Assembly: GCA_026724425.1 (NCBI GenBank)
Contig: JAIUCV010000003.1
Location: 61,557,088 to 61,621,087 of the forward strand
From: Erythrophleum ivorense
Lineage: Eukaryota > Streptophyta > Magnoliopsida > Fabales > Fabaceae
Length of the DNA stretch: 64,000 nucleotides
Direction: 5' to 3'
Shown: in pieces, positions 49,031 through 60,876 of the stretch
How positions within the stretch are numbered: position 1 is the stretch's first letter
How the letters are laid out: the number at the start of each line of letters is the position of its first letter
Position numbers and translations under genes: made by a program
Notes under the pieces: model-generated
Database searches by the model: none
What the model saw: the letters and a program-made list of their open reading frames with translations, nothing else
Told to the model about the DNA's origin: nothing

Positions 49031-50430
49031 TTACCATTTTCGTATGTAATCAATTCCTGGACCAACTACAAACAGCACTACAAAAGTTACCTACCACGCA
49101 CGAATTGATTACGCTCATTCAAACACAACCCGAATCTCAACCACACTATCGGGTTCAAAATGGTTTAGTTTATTGGGATCATAGATTAGTTATACCCGCT
49201 AACATTAGGGAATTTCATTCCACAATTACTGGAGGACATGCAAGAACACTTCACACATTCCATCCAGCTGGCCTTTTGAGACGAGATATTCGAACTTTCA
49301 CTCGACATTGCCCGTCTGTCAAAGAGCCAAAGTTTCCCAACTCCATCCAGCTGGCCTTTTGAGACATTTGCCAATTCCACAGCATATTTGGGAGGACAGT
49401 GCCATGGACTATATTACCTCCTTACCCCTGTCGAAAGGATACTCTACCATTCTTGTCGTAATTGATTGACTTTCTAAATACGGTCACTTCATTCCACTTT
49501 GACCAGACTTCAACAACACCCATGTTGCAGAACTCTTCATCCAACATGTTGTTAAATTATATGGGCTTCCACGTTCCATAGTCTCAGACAGGGATCCTAC
49601 TTTTACCAGTGCCTTTTGGAGACATAGTCTCAATTAAGTTTTAGCTTAGCCTACCATCTGCAAATGGATGGCCAAACCAAAGCTCTTAACAAATGCCTCA
49701 AAATGTATCTCAAGTGTTTTGTGTTTGATGCTCTTCGTCAATGGGTGCAATATCTACCTTGGGCTGAATTATGGTATAATACCTCGTTCTAGACCTCTAT
49801 CGGTATGACCCCTTTTCGGGTTGCTTATGGCAGAGACCCACCTCCAATATTACTGGTCGGTGATGAGGACACTACTCCTCCAAACCTTCTTCAACAACTA
49901 CAAGAACGGGATGCTATCTTAACCCAATTGAAAACCAATATTGCTAAGGCTCAAACCAAGATGAAACATTATGCAGAAAAACATCGCACCAAGCTTTCTT
50001 TTCAAGTGGGTGATATGGTTCTGGTCAAACTTCACCCTTATCGTCAGCAGTCCTTGCGCTCACACCGTCACCACAAGCTGGGTTTCCGATATTTCAGTCC
50101 TTTTCTAGTTGTTAAGCGTACTGGGTCTGTAGCATATAGATTGGGCTTACCTCCTAAGGCCCGCATTCACCCCGTGTTCCATATCTCCCTCTTGAAATGA
50201 TTTTATGGTGATGCGTCTCAACCCTATTTTCCATTGCCAGTACTTACCTCCCTTGAATGACCCCTTCTGCAACCTACTCAAGTTCTCGACATTCATTAGA
50301 AACATACTGGAACGTAGACTACCACCCAGCTTCTTATCGATTGGGGTGCTGCGACTCCGCCTTCTTGGGAACCTCTGGAAGAAATCTGATGTCATTATCC
50401 AACTTTTGACCTTGGGGACAAGGTAATATC
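49031..50430 (+). pseudogene. Integrase and chromodomain-like end of the gypsy element (broken)
   Basis: The zinc-binding part (GGHARTLHTF, then RTFTRHC) is damaged by a 24-bp repeated block (49259-49282 and 49342-49365). The core has DYITSLPLSKGYSTILVVID followed by TGA, and IVSDRDPTFTSAFW. At the third catalytic position, DGQTK stands in place of DGQTE. The region 49805-50200 gives MTPFRVAYGRDPP, FQVGDMVLVKL and HPVFHISLLK. A chromodomain-like remnant (PPSWEPLEE) follows near 50370. Confidence 0.85.
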
Positions 50431-50444
50431 AATGAGGTGGGGTA

Positions 50445-50830
50445 TGTCATGCATGAGCTGCACAAGCAGAACGAGCCTCCAATATATGGGTCTCCAACGA
50501 CGTGTGATGACATGGCTCATGCACGTGAAAATACTAGAATGAGAAAAAGCTTCCGCAATAGGAAGGCCACGTGGAAGGTGAGAGAAGGCGTATAAAAGAA
50601 TGATTAGGCGTATAGTGTGGTAGGAATGGAAGAATGTCCCTTCTGTAACTCTTCTAATGACCCTATCTCTCTCCTTTCTGTTATTTCTCTTTTCCCTGCA
50701 TCTTTCTCTGCACTGTCCTAAAGCTTGTGTCTAAAATGCACGTTTAAATTCATAGATAAAGAACAGTTGTTATAGACATTTACTGATATCCATTTCATTG
50801 TGGTTTTCAAGATTGATTGTGATCATTACA
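50445..50830 (+). repeat. 3' LTR of the gypsy element
   Basis: 386 bp, the same length as the 5' LTR and about 91% identical to it by hand count. TATAAAA lies at 50591-50597. Confidence 0.95.
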
Positions 50831-50835
50831 CCAAG

Positions 50836-51727
50836 CTAGCAATTTACCTCTTCTGTATCGGGCAACAAGTTCACGTTCTAGTCTATCAACCCTACAGTCC
50901 AGTTTTTCCACTTGCCTATTTGGGTCACTTGAATTCTGTTGATATTGTTGTTGATACTCAATACGTCATCCCCAACTTTCACACCTCGAGAAGTACTGAT
51001 TGCAAACTCTACCAACCTATGAAAGGTCACATGCTATTGGTATAATTAAATGTTGCTTGCTTTCGCATTTACTGTAAGAAATGAAAGTTCATTTATGAAA
51101 ACTGGCATAGGTTTCATACAAGTATGTATATATATATATATTTGTTCATCAATTCTTAATTTCATATGAATTGCATACACGAATGTCATGGCTGCTTGTT
51201 ATGATTTCACTTCTGTCCAAATCTGCATGTACTATGAATAGGAACTATTCTTCTTACAATATCTTTACAGTCTCGATCATGAATATGTAATTTGATTAGT
51301 CAGTGTTGAATTTTAGGTACTGTTTGAATTCAAAAATAAAAGAAAAAAAATCAATTGAGAGTTTTTCAAGTGGAACTTAAACTTCAATAGTTTAGATTAC
51401 TAACGCATGAAGTAATTATGCATCTATGTATTAGTGTGATTGAAAAAAAGAAGCTTACACTTTAAAGGACCAAATGAAAAATATTGTAATCTTTCTAGGA
51501 TGAAAAGTATGCATTCATAGCCTTGCTATAACATAAAAAATAAAAGGATTTGTTTAATAGCAAAGGCATGATGACTATATATGTACACCCATACCTTAAA
51601 GTATAAGATGTTGGTCATATTTCTAAAATCTGACATTAGAATCTCTAAATCACAAGTAATTAGTGCACACTTTGAAATCTAAAATTACAATCGCCAGTTA
51701 TGGAGAAAAAAAAATTGCTGTCTTTCC
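50836..51727. other. Intergenic segment right of the gypsy element
   Basis: The 210 bp next to the element are less AT-rich and have short open frames on both strands, but I could not assign them. The rest is AT-rich, with a short (TA)n at about 51124. Confidence 0.4.
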
Positions 51728-51925
51728 ATGAGAGGGATAAATGGTGGGAAAAAACATCATAAGAGAGGGACGCGTGGATCGGCTAAATTCTATACCATTG
51801 GGCCCTCTCATTACATAGAATTTGATGTAGGAGAAGTTTTGACTAAGCATTTTCCTCCTACAAAAACGGATAGACTTAGAAGTGAGATTACTACACGCAT
51901 ACGACAGTACTTGTTTAGTACATAG
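51728..51925 (+). pseudogene. Retrotransposon gag relic
   Basis: A 65-codon frame includes HYIEFDVGEVLTKHFPP, then KTDRLRSEITT. This matches the capsid core pattern of plant gypsy gag proteins, in which a W/F-rich turn is followed by FLxKYFPPxKTxxLRxxI. No other domain is nearby, so this is a fragment, perhaps of an Athila-like element. Confidence 0.5.
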
Positions 51926-52562
51926 ATTTTGCATCAAATTCTGTTCTATGTATGTTGAATTTAAAGTTTTGTTCAACCATGTGGAAATTCATTGTTTTAA
52001 ATTTTGTTTTTAGTGCCAAATTTTTGCATCAAATTTTATTTTATTTATGAAGCAAGTCATGAATACGTATGATAAGAACTATGATTCAACATATTGAAAA
52101 TGCATGGAATACATCAACTTATACATATTTCATTATCAAGATAACTTGGAAAGGAAGCAAATTACCTAAGAATAATATGCTCTTTCTTCCTGCGCTTAGT
52201 ATTTTATCGGTAGCTTTTTAAATCATACTTGTCGTTTATCGGTAGATTTTTAAATCATACTTGCCCTGACTACCATATCTATAATCTTCTTTTATCCCAA
52301 CAAAGACCCGTTCCTAAAGCCCTTTCTTAGCATGTTCAATTCTTCAACTTCCTATTGAAGACCTAATTGATACCAAAGGCCTTTCATCGTTCTTACCTGG
52401 TCATATGGTTCTTGAAGTAAACAAATTAAAGCAATATTCTATTAGCATACTCTTTGCCATCGAGCTTGACTTGCAGATTCCATGTTGGCCTATGGTAATC
52501 ATTGGTTCGCTATGTATGAATGGATGACGATGGCTTCTAATATGGTTCCCCCTTTTAATAGG
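51926..52562. other. Intergenic segment left of the solo LTR
   Basis: No gene recognised. A diverged repeat of about 32 bp occurs at 52207-52264 (TATCGGTAGCTTTTTAAATC against TATCGGTAGATTTTTAAATC). Confidence 0.4.
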
Positions 52563-52567
52563 TTTGA

Positions 52568-55089
52568 TGTCACACCCCACAATTTAAGTACTCTGACGCG
52601 GAAGCGGAAACATAGAGAAAATACTTATGGCATTAATCTGAATTATGTAAAACATACAAGCTTTTCTTTAAAGGACATTTGTAGAAATTTCGGCAAAGTC
52701 TCCTCTATGACGTAGATCTCCCGATATTTCTACAACATGTCAAACAGTACAATACATCCCAAAAAGGGAGAACTCATATCCAATCAGACCAAAGAAAACA
52801 TCTGGGGTGTGGGGATACCCTAACTATGATTCAGTGGAGCTAACTTTATAAGGTTTTACAAAATTTTAAACAAAATACATATACAACCAAGATGCACCCA
52901 CATGAGCAACTGCAGGCTCGTCACAGGAAGTCTCAAGAGGTCGGCCACTAGAAGGCGGTTGGGGGTAGATTAGAGTCCCTACTGCTCTCTGAAAAATATA
53001 TATATTTATAAAAACAAATGAGTTTGATACTCAATGAATAAGTAATACCGACCTTTTTTAAAATAAACATAGATCAAATAGGTTTACATATATATATATA
53101 TATATATATAACCATATGAAACAGACTTTATACAAACTCTTTTTCAAAATGCACCGAAAGCATCTAAACAAAACCAATTGGAACAGACGCAGAGCACATA
53201 GCTCGCGGAGAAAATCACTATAGACACAAAGCTTTCAGCTTGCGAAAATAAAATGACTCCGCGTGTGGTGGCCTGCACACGGGGCTAGCACCACCCCTGC
53301 TAGCTGAGGTACAGATCATGGTGCACCAGGACTAACATCTACTGCTGTTAGCTACAGGGTTCTGAGCAGATAACTCCATAAAATAGTACAGTTTCTCCAA
53401 TTAACATTTCAGACAAAGTATCGTTTAGATCAGTTTCATAGTAGGATTTCCAATTAACTCAACATCCGTAAACTTGCAAAATTTCCGGTTGGAATCAAAT
53501 TTTGGTAAACATATATATCACAAAACATTTAAATAGGTATCTTCATAACTAGATTACCCAATTTTTGAACACTGCAAGGAAACTTAATAATAAAATGAGA
53601 ATTTTCCATGACTCATGGTTTGCATTACTTACTCACCTTCCGAGATACTACAGAAATTTCTTGCCCCTTTCCTCGGCTATAACTTAGTCTCATGAATACC
53701 CTACAAGACCCATTCCCCAGATTTTAAAAAATGAATCACCCCAATTAATTTCATACAGGACTCGGACTTATCAAAATTTAAAATTTATTCCTCTACTAAT
53801 TTTACGCCTTCCAACTCGTACAGTATATTCGATATTCACATTTTGTGCTTTCTTTTCCTTGATTCCACTTAGGAGTTAAACCAAAATTCAAAAACTAAAA
53901 GAAATGTATACTATCTTTAATAGGAAAGTTCATTCTGCATAATTATAATTTAACAATTAAGAAAGGAGCACAGTGGGGGTTTGGTCTTTAATTAAATTAG
54001 GTGTGTATAAATATGCATAATTTTTTGGGAGGAATTTACGTATAGGAGAGTGAACATACAGTTAAGCATAAACAAATCAGAATTTTATCCAACTAGGATC
54101 ACTTCCTGCACCACATCTTCTCCTGCGCAGAACCTCTCCAAACTGCCACCACACAAAACGTATTACAGCCTTAATAAACAGGGGAGAAAAATGCATGACC
54201 AGCTGACCAGAACAATAACACTTACATCAGAAATTTCCAGGCCCAAAATCACTATGCAACATTGCTCTCTTACCCCACACACATAGCCACGAAGCTCAGC
54301 TCAAGCAAGGAGAAAGTGGGCTATACTGGAAAGTGAGACATAGAACCATATGGCGTGAAAAATGGGGAAGAAAGAGGAACCCAACAAAAGCAATCTGTAC
54401 AGCAGAGTTTCAGACCTGGAAGGTGACTTTCTGGCGTGATTCCTCCAGTATCCAGCAGCCAAAAATGGAACAAATTCAAGAAGCAACTTGCAGCTGAACT
54501 TTAAACCAAAACCAACGCTGAACAGAGGGGTCAGGTGGCGCTGAACAGAAAAGAAGGAATGGAATTTTTTTTCGGTCAGCACCAGCTTCATCTAGGAGGA
54601 GATTTTATGCGACTGAACTGAAGCTGTATCACAAGATAGACGGTAGAAACAACTCGCACAACATGAAGAAATCGAAGGAGCAACTCACAGTGACAGCAAC
54701 AGCGCTGAACAGAGGAAGAAAATTACAGCTTTTATTCAGCACTATGGTTCGTCCAGTAGGGAGCTTTCCATGCGTCTGAATGAAGCAACAAAACTGGAAC
54801 AAATTCTCAGCGGGAAGAAACAGAAAACCCAACGTTTCAGTAGCTCGAAGAAGCAGAACAACCAGCGTCTAGAAAACAAAGGATAGGAATGCAGAGTTCT
54901 GCGATTGCTTTGCTGTGAAGATATGTATTGCAGAATCTGGATGAGCAATGACCGAAAAACCAGCTGAAAGGAAGTGGAAGGAGGGATATATATGTAAATT
55001 CTGGAAGAGCAAAATTCAATACGTGGCAGCTGCAAGATTAACATGAAAAAGTCAAACTTCATGCATGCATATTCACGTCGGTTATTACA
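52568..55089. mobile_element. Probable 2.5-kb solo LTR
   Basis: The sequence starts TGTCACACCCC and ends GGTTATTACA. It is flanked by TTTGA on both sides (52563-52567 and 55090-55094), the 5-bp duplication left by LTR-element integration. I find no internal gag-pol motifs and no second copy of the ends inside, so a solo LTR left by recombination fits best. A non-coding LARD-like element is an alternative. It is clearly less AT-rich than its flanks and contains a (TA)n at 53088-53110. Strand is undecided. A TATATATCCC box on the minus strand near 54985 may be its promoter. Confidence 0.65.
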
Positions 55090-55094
55090 TTTGA

Positions 55095-57169
55095 GATGGG
55101 GATTTTGAGAGCTCTCAATATCGCGCTTGACTTAGTCAATGCTTGAACATAACACTTCGAGCTTTGAAATACCAGAATGCGTTGCGAAGGCATCTACCTC
55201 CCATTGCTTGAAAGCCTTTCATGGGATGGCCATGCCCATGTACGAGGGTGTTCGTTGGGTGATGTTCCGAGTTTGTCCTGTCCCTTGTCACAATGCCATG
55301 GCCTGGGTGCATGGCTGAAGCTCGTTACATCTCTTGTTGTGCATCCCCAATGATAGCTAACATGCTTTTATGGCTTTATAATTAAACTCACATGCTTTTC
55401 CTTTTTTGATTTTTTATTTTTATAAAGTATAGATAACATGAGGAATGGAAAAGTCATCAGCTCACATTATCTACATTATTGCCCTTTGTACGAACCATAC
55501 CATTCTTATTTATTGATGGTCTAATGAAATGTTCAGATTGTGGCACGGGAGTATTCGCTACAGGTGAGAGATAATGGGACTACCATTAGTCTCTTTTTTG
55601 TGGTTGATCCGAGTACTGTTCTACCAGAATGTGTTAGAGTTAGCTTCTCTGGCATCGCCAGACAGTTGGTTGTGCATCTCAAAATTCTTTTTTAAGATTT
55701 CATCAGTTAAGTGATTGAAGGGAAGTATTGACATAGTCGAAGTAAGTCGGGTGAATCAGTGACCTAGCATTTGCAAACAGAAGGAACGGTGGTGGACGAG
55801 TCAAGTGCTAAATTGAAACATCAATATATTCATAAGCCATCGTCACCAACTAATTTAAGCCATCGTCACCAACTAATTTAAGCCATTTGATCTTTATTGA
55901 AGACATTAGGCAATGTGTTTTATCTGCAGATAGCCAAACATGCATAAGCCAAAATTTTAAATTATTTTTTAATTAGGTAATGTAAGTTCAGGTACTAAAA
56001 GACAACATGTCAGATGAATGAGAAAGCATTTCGCAGTAGTTTGCAAATCGCACTGACTTAAGATATTATTAAAAAAGGGATTGGACTTAGATATTATTTC
56101 TTATGTATTTGTTATTAAAATTTTTAAATAAAACATAACAACTATGTAATTTTTTAATTAAAACACTACAAGTATATTATGTAATTAAAAAATCATATGT
56201 GACAAAATTCATATATTTGTTATATTAATATCAAAAAATCAAAAAATTCATATATTTGTTACATTAATATTAAAAAATCATATATTTGTAAAATTTTGAT
56301 TGATAAATTTGATAGTAAAAATATAAAAAATTATATATAATTTTTAAAAAAAAACTTATAGTGAAAAATCTGCTGTTGACCTTGAAATCTTAGAGCAATG
56401 GGCAAAAAATCGTCGCTAAAAGCTATCCATGCAGCCACGTGGCTCAAAAACAATAACACATGATAGAGATATATGCCTGACCCAGAAAGAAATTAATAAA
56501 TTTTATACTAGAAAATTTGTTAACTTAGTTCATTTACTTAATATTTTAAAAATCAAATCAGTTATTATATCAGGATAAGAAACATTTTATTATTTATTGA
56601 TTTGATTATAGTTAAATTAAGATTAAATTGTTTTTTTAATATAAAAGTATAAATATATATAATATTTTACAACTAAATAAATATATATTATAAAATAATA
56701 TTTAAAGTAAATATAAATACTTAAAAATATAAAATTAAATAAAATATTTACATATGATAATAAATTTATATGAAATAAATTAAATAGAGTCTACTAAATA
56801 TCATAAATCTCTATTGTAAAATGCTAAAATTTTGATTTAGACAAAAAAATTAATTTTTTATTAGTTCAAGCCAAATTGCTTGATTTTTATTGGTTTTTAT
56901 GATTTTAGTTAATTTGACCTATTTTTGACTAATGTGTTGCTGACTTTCATGGTCAACTAATTGCTTATTTAGAATCACGTTCAAAACTCATGTTTATATA
57001 AAAATTTTATTTTATTACTTTATGTGAAACCACATTTAAAAGTCACCAAAAGCTTTTCAAACACAGTACAAGTAAGAACCATGACCATTCGATTTTCTCA
57101 ATCATGCTTTTACTGGTATGTTTGTTTGTTTGTGTTGTGTGCTTACGTCCCCATTTCCCTAGATCTAAC
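55095..57169. other. Intergenic region
   Basis: The stretch 55100-55380 is GC-richer and unassigned. Two perfect 23-bp units (AAGCCATCGTCACCAAC and so on) lie at 55834-55879. The rest is AT-rich, including repeated ATATTTGTTA-type blocks at 56205-56295. No gene is seen. Confidence 0.4.
55834..55879. repeat. Perfect 23-bp tandem duplication
   Basis: Two identical adjacent units starting AAGCCATCGTCACCAACTAA, followed by the first five bases of a third. Confidence 0.9.
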
Positions 57170-57391
57170 TTAGATGCTTCCAGGTCTTGCTGTTGGCATA
57201 GGGATTCTCTGCCATATAGCTTTAAAAAAAAAAAATCCATAATCTTTATATTGTGCTAAAATGCTGGGGTTTGGTCTAAACTCAGGGGGTTGCGTAGAAA
57301 CCTCCAAAGACAGACCTAGCAATACCACCCCTATGTAAGTAATATGAAGCAGGGAAACTCTAAAGAATGCCATAGCTTCTCTCCCATCCAT
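57170..57391 (-). CDS. Hypothetical 73-aa ORF with signal-peptide-like start
   Basis: ATG to TAA, MDGREAMAFFRVSLLH onward. Residues 8-32 form a hydrophobic stretch (LLHITYIGVVLLGLSLEVST) that fits a cleavable signal peptide if translation starts at Met7. A Pro-rich segment follows (QPPEFRPNPS), and the C-terminus is short and basic with Pro (IPMPTARPGSI). The layout recalls secreted plant peptide precursors, but no known family motif is recognised. A run of T codons for four Phe residues mid-frame may instead be a frameshift or the edge of an intron. Nothing nearby supports transcription. Confidence 0.25.
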   Translation of the reverse strand: MDGREAMAFFRVSLLHITYIGVVLLGLSLEVSTQPPEFRPNPSILAQYKDYGFFFFKAIWQRIPMPTARPGSI

Positions 57392-59639
57392 GCATTTACT
57401 CTGAGGTTTGCGACTAATACACTAACTTTATGGTTCCTACATTAAAATCCCTTCTCCACCTTCGCCTTTGACACCTCTACCATTGTTACCTCCGTCTCCA
57501 TCGGCGCAGCTATCATTACCACAGCTATTATTAATTTTTTAATGAAAAATTGTTATTATTAATATTTAAGTAAAAAATAATCAAGGATATTTTTGAAAAA
57601 TAGTCTATGATTTCTAGGCTAATACCAGAGTTATAGTGGACCATTTGATTGGCTTCCAGTGATCTCATTTTCAACTATAAGCCTTTGTTCAATTTTCAAT
57701 ATTTGTATCAACTCACAATCAAAGAATACTATAGATGGAAGATCAATGTAGTTGTGGGGAAAAAAAAAGGAGTATTAGCATCAGTTGGGTCAGATACAAA
57801 GGCTTAAAAAGAGAGAAAGATCTCATAGAGTAAAAAATTTTTAATCTGTGATAAAAAAGCAATGTCCAATTTGTTTGCTGTACTAATTATCCTATGAAGT
57901 TGAGGAAATCCATGTGTGCTTAGAATGTTTGTAGAATAATCTACTGCCCGCGGTGCAATAGCCTCTTTTGAGGCACCTTTTTTAGGACTAAAGTATTCAA
58001 AAATAATAATTAAAATAAAAAAGTTTAACTGCAAAAAAAAGCATACTTTAAAATTTTTAATTATATAATACAATCAAATTTTTTAAAATATAATTTTTTT
58101 ATAACTAAAATTTTTATCCTTCCAATTATCATTTTTAGATACCCGGCATCATATTTAAGTAAAAAAAAAGCCTAAAAAATGGTTACTGTATCGTCTGCAG
58201 CACTGGGATTATTGCAAACTACTCGAATTTGAGGAAATCCCTTATATCTCTTATTTGCACACATGGATCTTCTCTTCTCTGCTTGTAGCGTTTTCCTTCC
58301 TAAATACCTAAAGCCTTCGTTCAACTTCTTGGTATGTACGAAGTAAGCCTTTATTTTTTATGGTATATGGGGGAATCATAAGTGCTTTGCATGGTTAATT
58401 TTACAAACATATGGAGCCTATATTTGTCAAGCAAAGACAACGGTGGTTTGCAATCTTAGACCCTTTGACCCATGACCATTTTAACAACTTCAACCTAAGT
58501 ATATGAGGATCCTAGGTGCCTTAGGTATGGGGACAGACTTTTTATTCTTGAGAATCACATTCTGTGATTCCCAAAAAAAAAAAAGATATTAAAATTGTTT
58601 AGTTTGTTTAAAATATTTTCAAGAATATTTCATGACACTCCCATGAATATTACATTCATATATTTTGTTCAATAACAATAGTCTTAAAAATCAAGGACAA
58701 ATTTTCAAGTATACCATTGTACATTTTTATTAAAAAAATTTATAGTCACTAATGATTTTACTTCTTGTTATAAAAAAAACAAAAAACTAATAATAATGGC
58801 ACCAAAGGTGATAGTAGTGGTGTAGCTAGTGGTCGCCAGTTGGCGGAGGTGGAGCGTTGCTAATTACCTAGGGGAAGCCACGAAGGACGAGAAGGGCTAG
58901 GTTGAAAAAGACGAAGGGCTGGGTGGGTGGGTGTGTAAACTGATGTGAATCTTGTGAATTTGCCAAATGCTGCGTTTTACTTTTGGTGGGTAAAACTACA
59001 ATGTTAAAAAAAATGATAAATGGCCCAAACTGTCAAGAGCTGTATAACAAGTGGGTTAAGAGAGTTAAGATAATTTTAATCATGATATTATACAAATTAA
59101 TAAACGTCAAACCCACCTACCAAAATGACAGATTAAACAAGCTAACCCAATAAATTTAATCTATTTAGATGGCTATATAAAAAAATGTTGTCTTCCTAAT
59201 CTTTCAAAAAAAAAAAAAAAAAGACAACACAAAGCCATTGGACCATTTGTTTGAACGGTTTAACAAGAAAGACACAGGAAATGGCCAAAAAGGAAAAACC
59301 GAAAAAAGAGGCACAATATCAACCCACATAAATACTAAAACTTGATTGCTGCCTGTTAACAGAGAATAATGGACTTGGATTCTCTCTACCAATTCTTCTT
59401 TTTTTTGTCTCTCTATCAAAATTTAAATTTTTAGATTTATCAGTCATTAACAATTAATGATAAAATTTTTGAAAGATACAATCTTGGCCATTAGATTTTA
59501 GTAGAGAGATAGAGAACAAAAAAAATGATGAAGAGAATCCAAGTCCAAAAATAATATGATCTTCTCCATGAGAAAAAAAAAAAGGGACAATCCCATCACA
59601 CACATCTAGCCACTCCCATTTAGAAAGAAGTATGCTGGT
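57392..59639. other. Intergenic region
   Basis: AT-rich with short GC-richer patches at 57450-57540 and 58800-58950. No recognisable coding sequence. Confidence 0.4.
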
Positions 59640-59900
59640 TCATGCTTTTAAAATACAGACAATAAATCAAGTCTCATAACACAGAGACCCAAGGAAATAG
59701 TTTAAAGCACAGAACAACCATGCTGCAGTTCTGGGGGTAAATCTGAGAAAGTAAAGTAACATTTTCTCTTGCTTGGCTACGATCCTGAAGACGAAGGCAT
59801 GGAAGTTCATACTTTGAATCCCACACGCTGGCAAGAATCACCCCTTCAAAAGTTCAGGGGCAGGCATAAGCGCAGTTTTGAATGCTTCAATACCAATCAT
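59640..59900 (-). other. Candidate 3'-terminal exon of the LRR gene
   Basis: On the minus strand, TTCTTCCTCAG ends just before 59900 and looks like a strong acceptor. The following 260 bp are less AT-rich. They open with a short frame (IGIEAFKTALMPAPELLKG, then stop), then T-rich sequence typical of a 3'UTR. A possible donor (CCTTGGTAC) lies downstream of the LRR stop codon near 60830. I infer a spliced 3'UTR, which is common in plant NLR genes. It could instead be the last exon of another gene. Confidence 0.35.
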
Positions 59901-60876
59901 CTGAGGAAGAAAAAAACATTAAAAAAAAATTGTTAGATGTGTCATCATGATAACTTTCTTCCTTAAAGGAAAAACTTGTTTAACTATATATTGAACTTTG
60001 ATAGCGTCAATATAGGTATAAAGATTCGTTATGTATCATCAAGATCAGGTAATTCTTTCAAATTCTCCCTCCAATCTTTCTCTGGATGCAGGGGTTGGAA
60101 GGGCTAGTTGAAGGTCAACTGGACATTGCTCACTTCTTTTTAGTTTTTTCCTCCAAAGCCAGGATTTTTCAAGCCACTTATATGTGTCAAAATTATGGTA
60201 TAAAAGTATCGTTTTAATTTTCAGCACGCTCTATCATATGTTATAAAATAATTGAGCCTAGACAAACGGGTTCTTGGAGTCACGACCTTGGCCTTCTAAA
60301 ATGACCTCATATCTCAATGTGATAGATAAAATATGGCAATAAAGATGTCAAAGTTATGTCAGTTAGTACTAATTTCATGGTATACAAACTCTTAAGGCTT
60401 CTTAATGCACCAAAATAAAATGGTCGAAGCTCTATTGTAATCCTAAAATTATATTTAATATTCAAATTGGTCCTAAGATGATTTTTTTAAAATAATGCCA
60501 TAAATTTGAGAACGTTCCAAATAAATCTTAGAGAATAATTCTGCTACCAATAAAAATGACTCATGAGTTAGTGTGCCATGTCATCTTTAAAGGCAGAAGG
60601 ATAACAGTGTCAACCTTTGGAATTTATTTGAAAGGTTTTTTAAACTTATTGATTTATTTAGAAAAAAAAGTATTTTTATGAAAAATATAAAACTAAATAT
60701 ATTTTTATGGCCAAAATAGATTTTTGAACAAATAAAAATATATTCCCCCTAATAGCTTACAGCAGCGTGAGTTCCTAAGGAATCTTCCAAAAATTAGCAA
60801 TATTGATCAAGGAAAAGAAATTTTAGTACCAAGGAGGCGGAACCCGATGTCAGTTGAATCTCTTTCTTCGTTGGAT

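Larger units (their letters stand above)
45569..50830 (+). mobile_element. Ty3/gypsy chromovirus-type LTR retrotransposon, full length, inactive
   Basis: A 5262-bp element bounded by CCAAG target duplications (45564-45568 and 50831-50835), with 386-bp LTRs at both ends starting TGT and ending ACA. Degenerate domains follow in the order gag, protease, reverse transcriptase, RNase H, integrase, then a chromodomain-like tail. This is the Ty3/gypsy order. Short LTRs and total length suggest the Reina type of chromovirus. A primer-binding region follows the 5' LTR at 45956 (TTGGTGCTCTCGTTGAGAGG), and a polypurine tract (GAGGTGGGG) precedes the 3' LTR near 50434. Many stops and frameshifts make it non-autonomous. 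The LTRs differ at about 36 of 386 positions, mostly C/T and G/A changes, so the insertion is old. Confidence 0.95.

Noticed and set aside
46136..50200. Reading the gypsy open frames as separate host genes
   Set aside because: They lie in retroelement domain order between matched LTRs with a target duplication, and are broken by stops.
54301..55062. Minus-strand open frames of 96-106 codons
   Set aside because: They lie inside the probable solo LTR, overlap each other in different frames and match no protein pattern.
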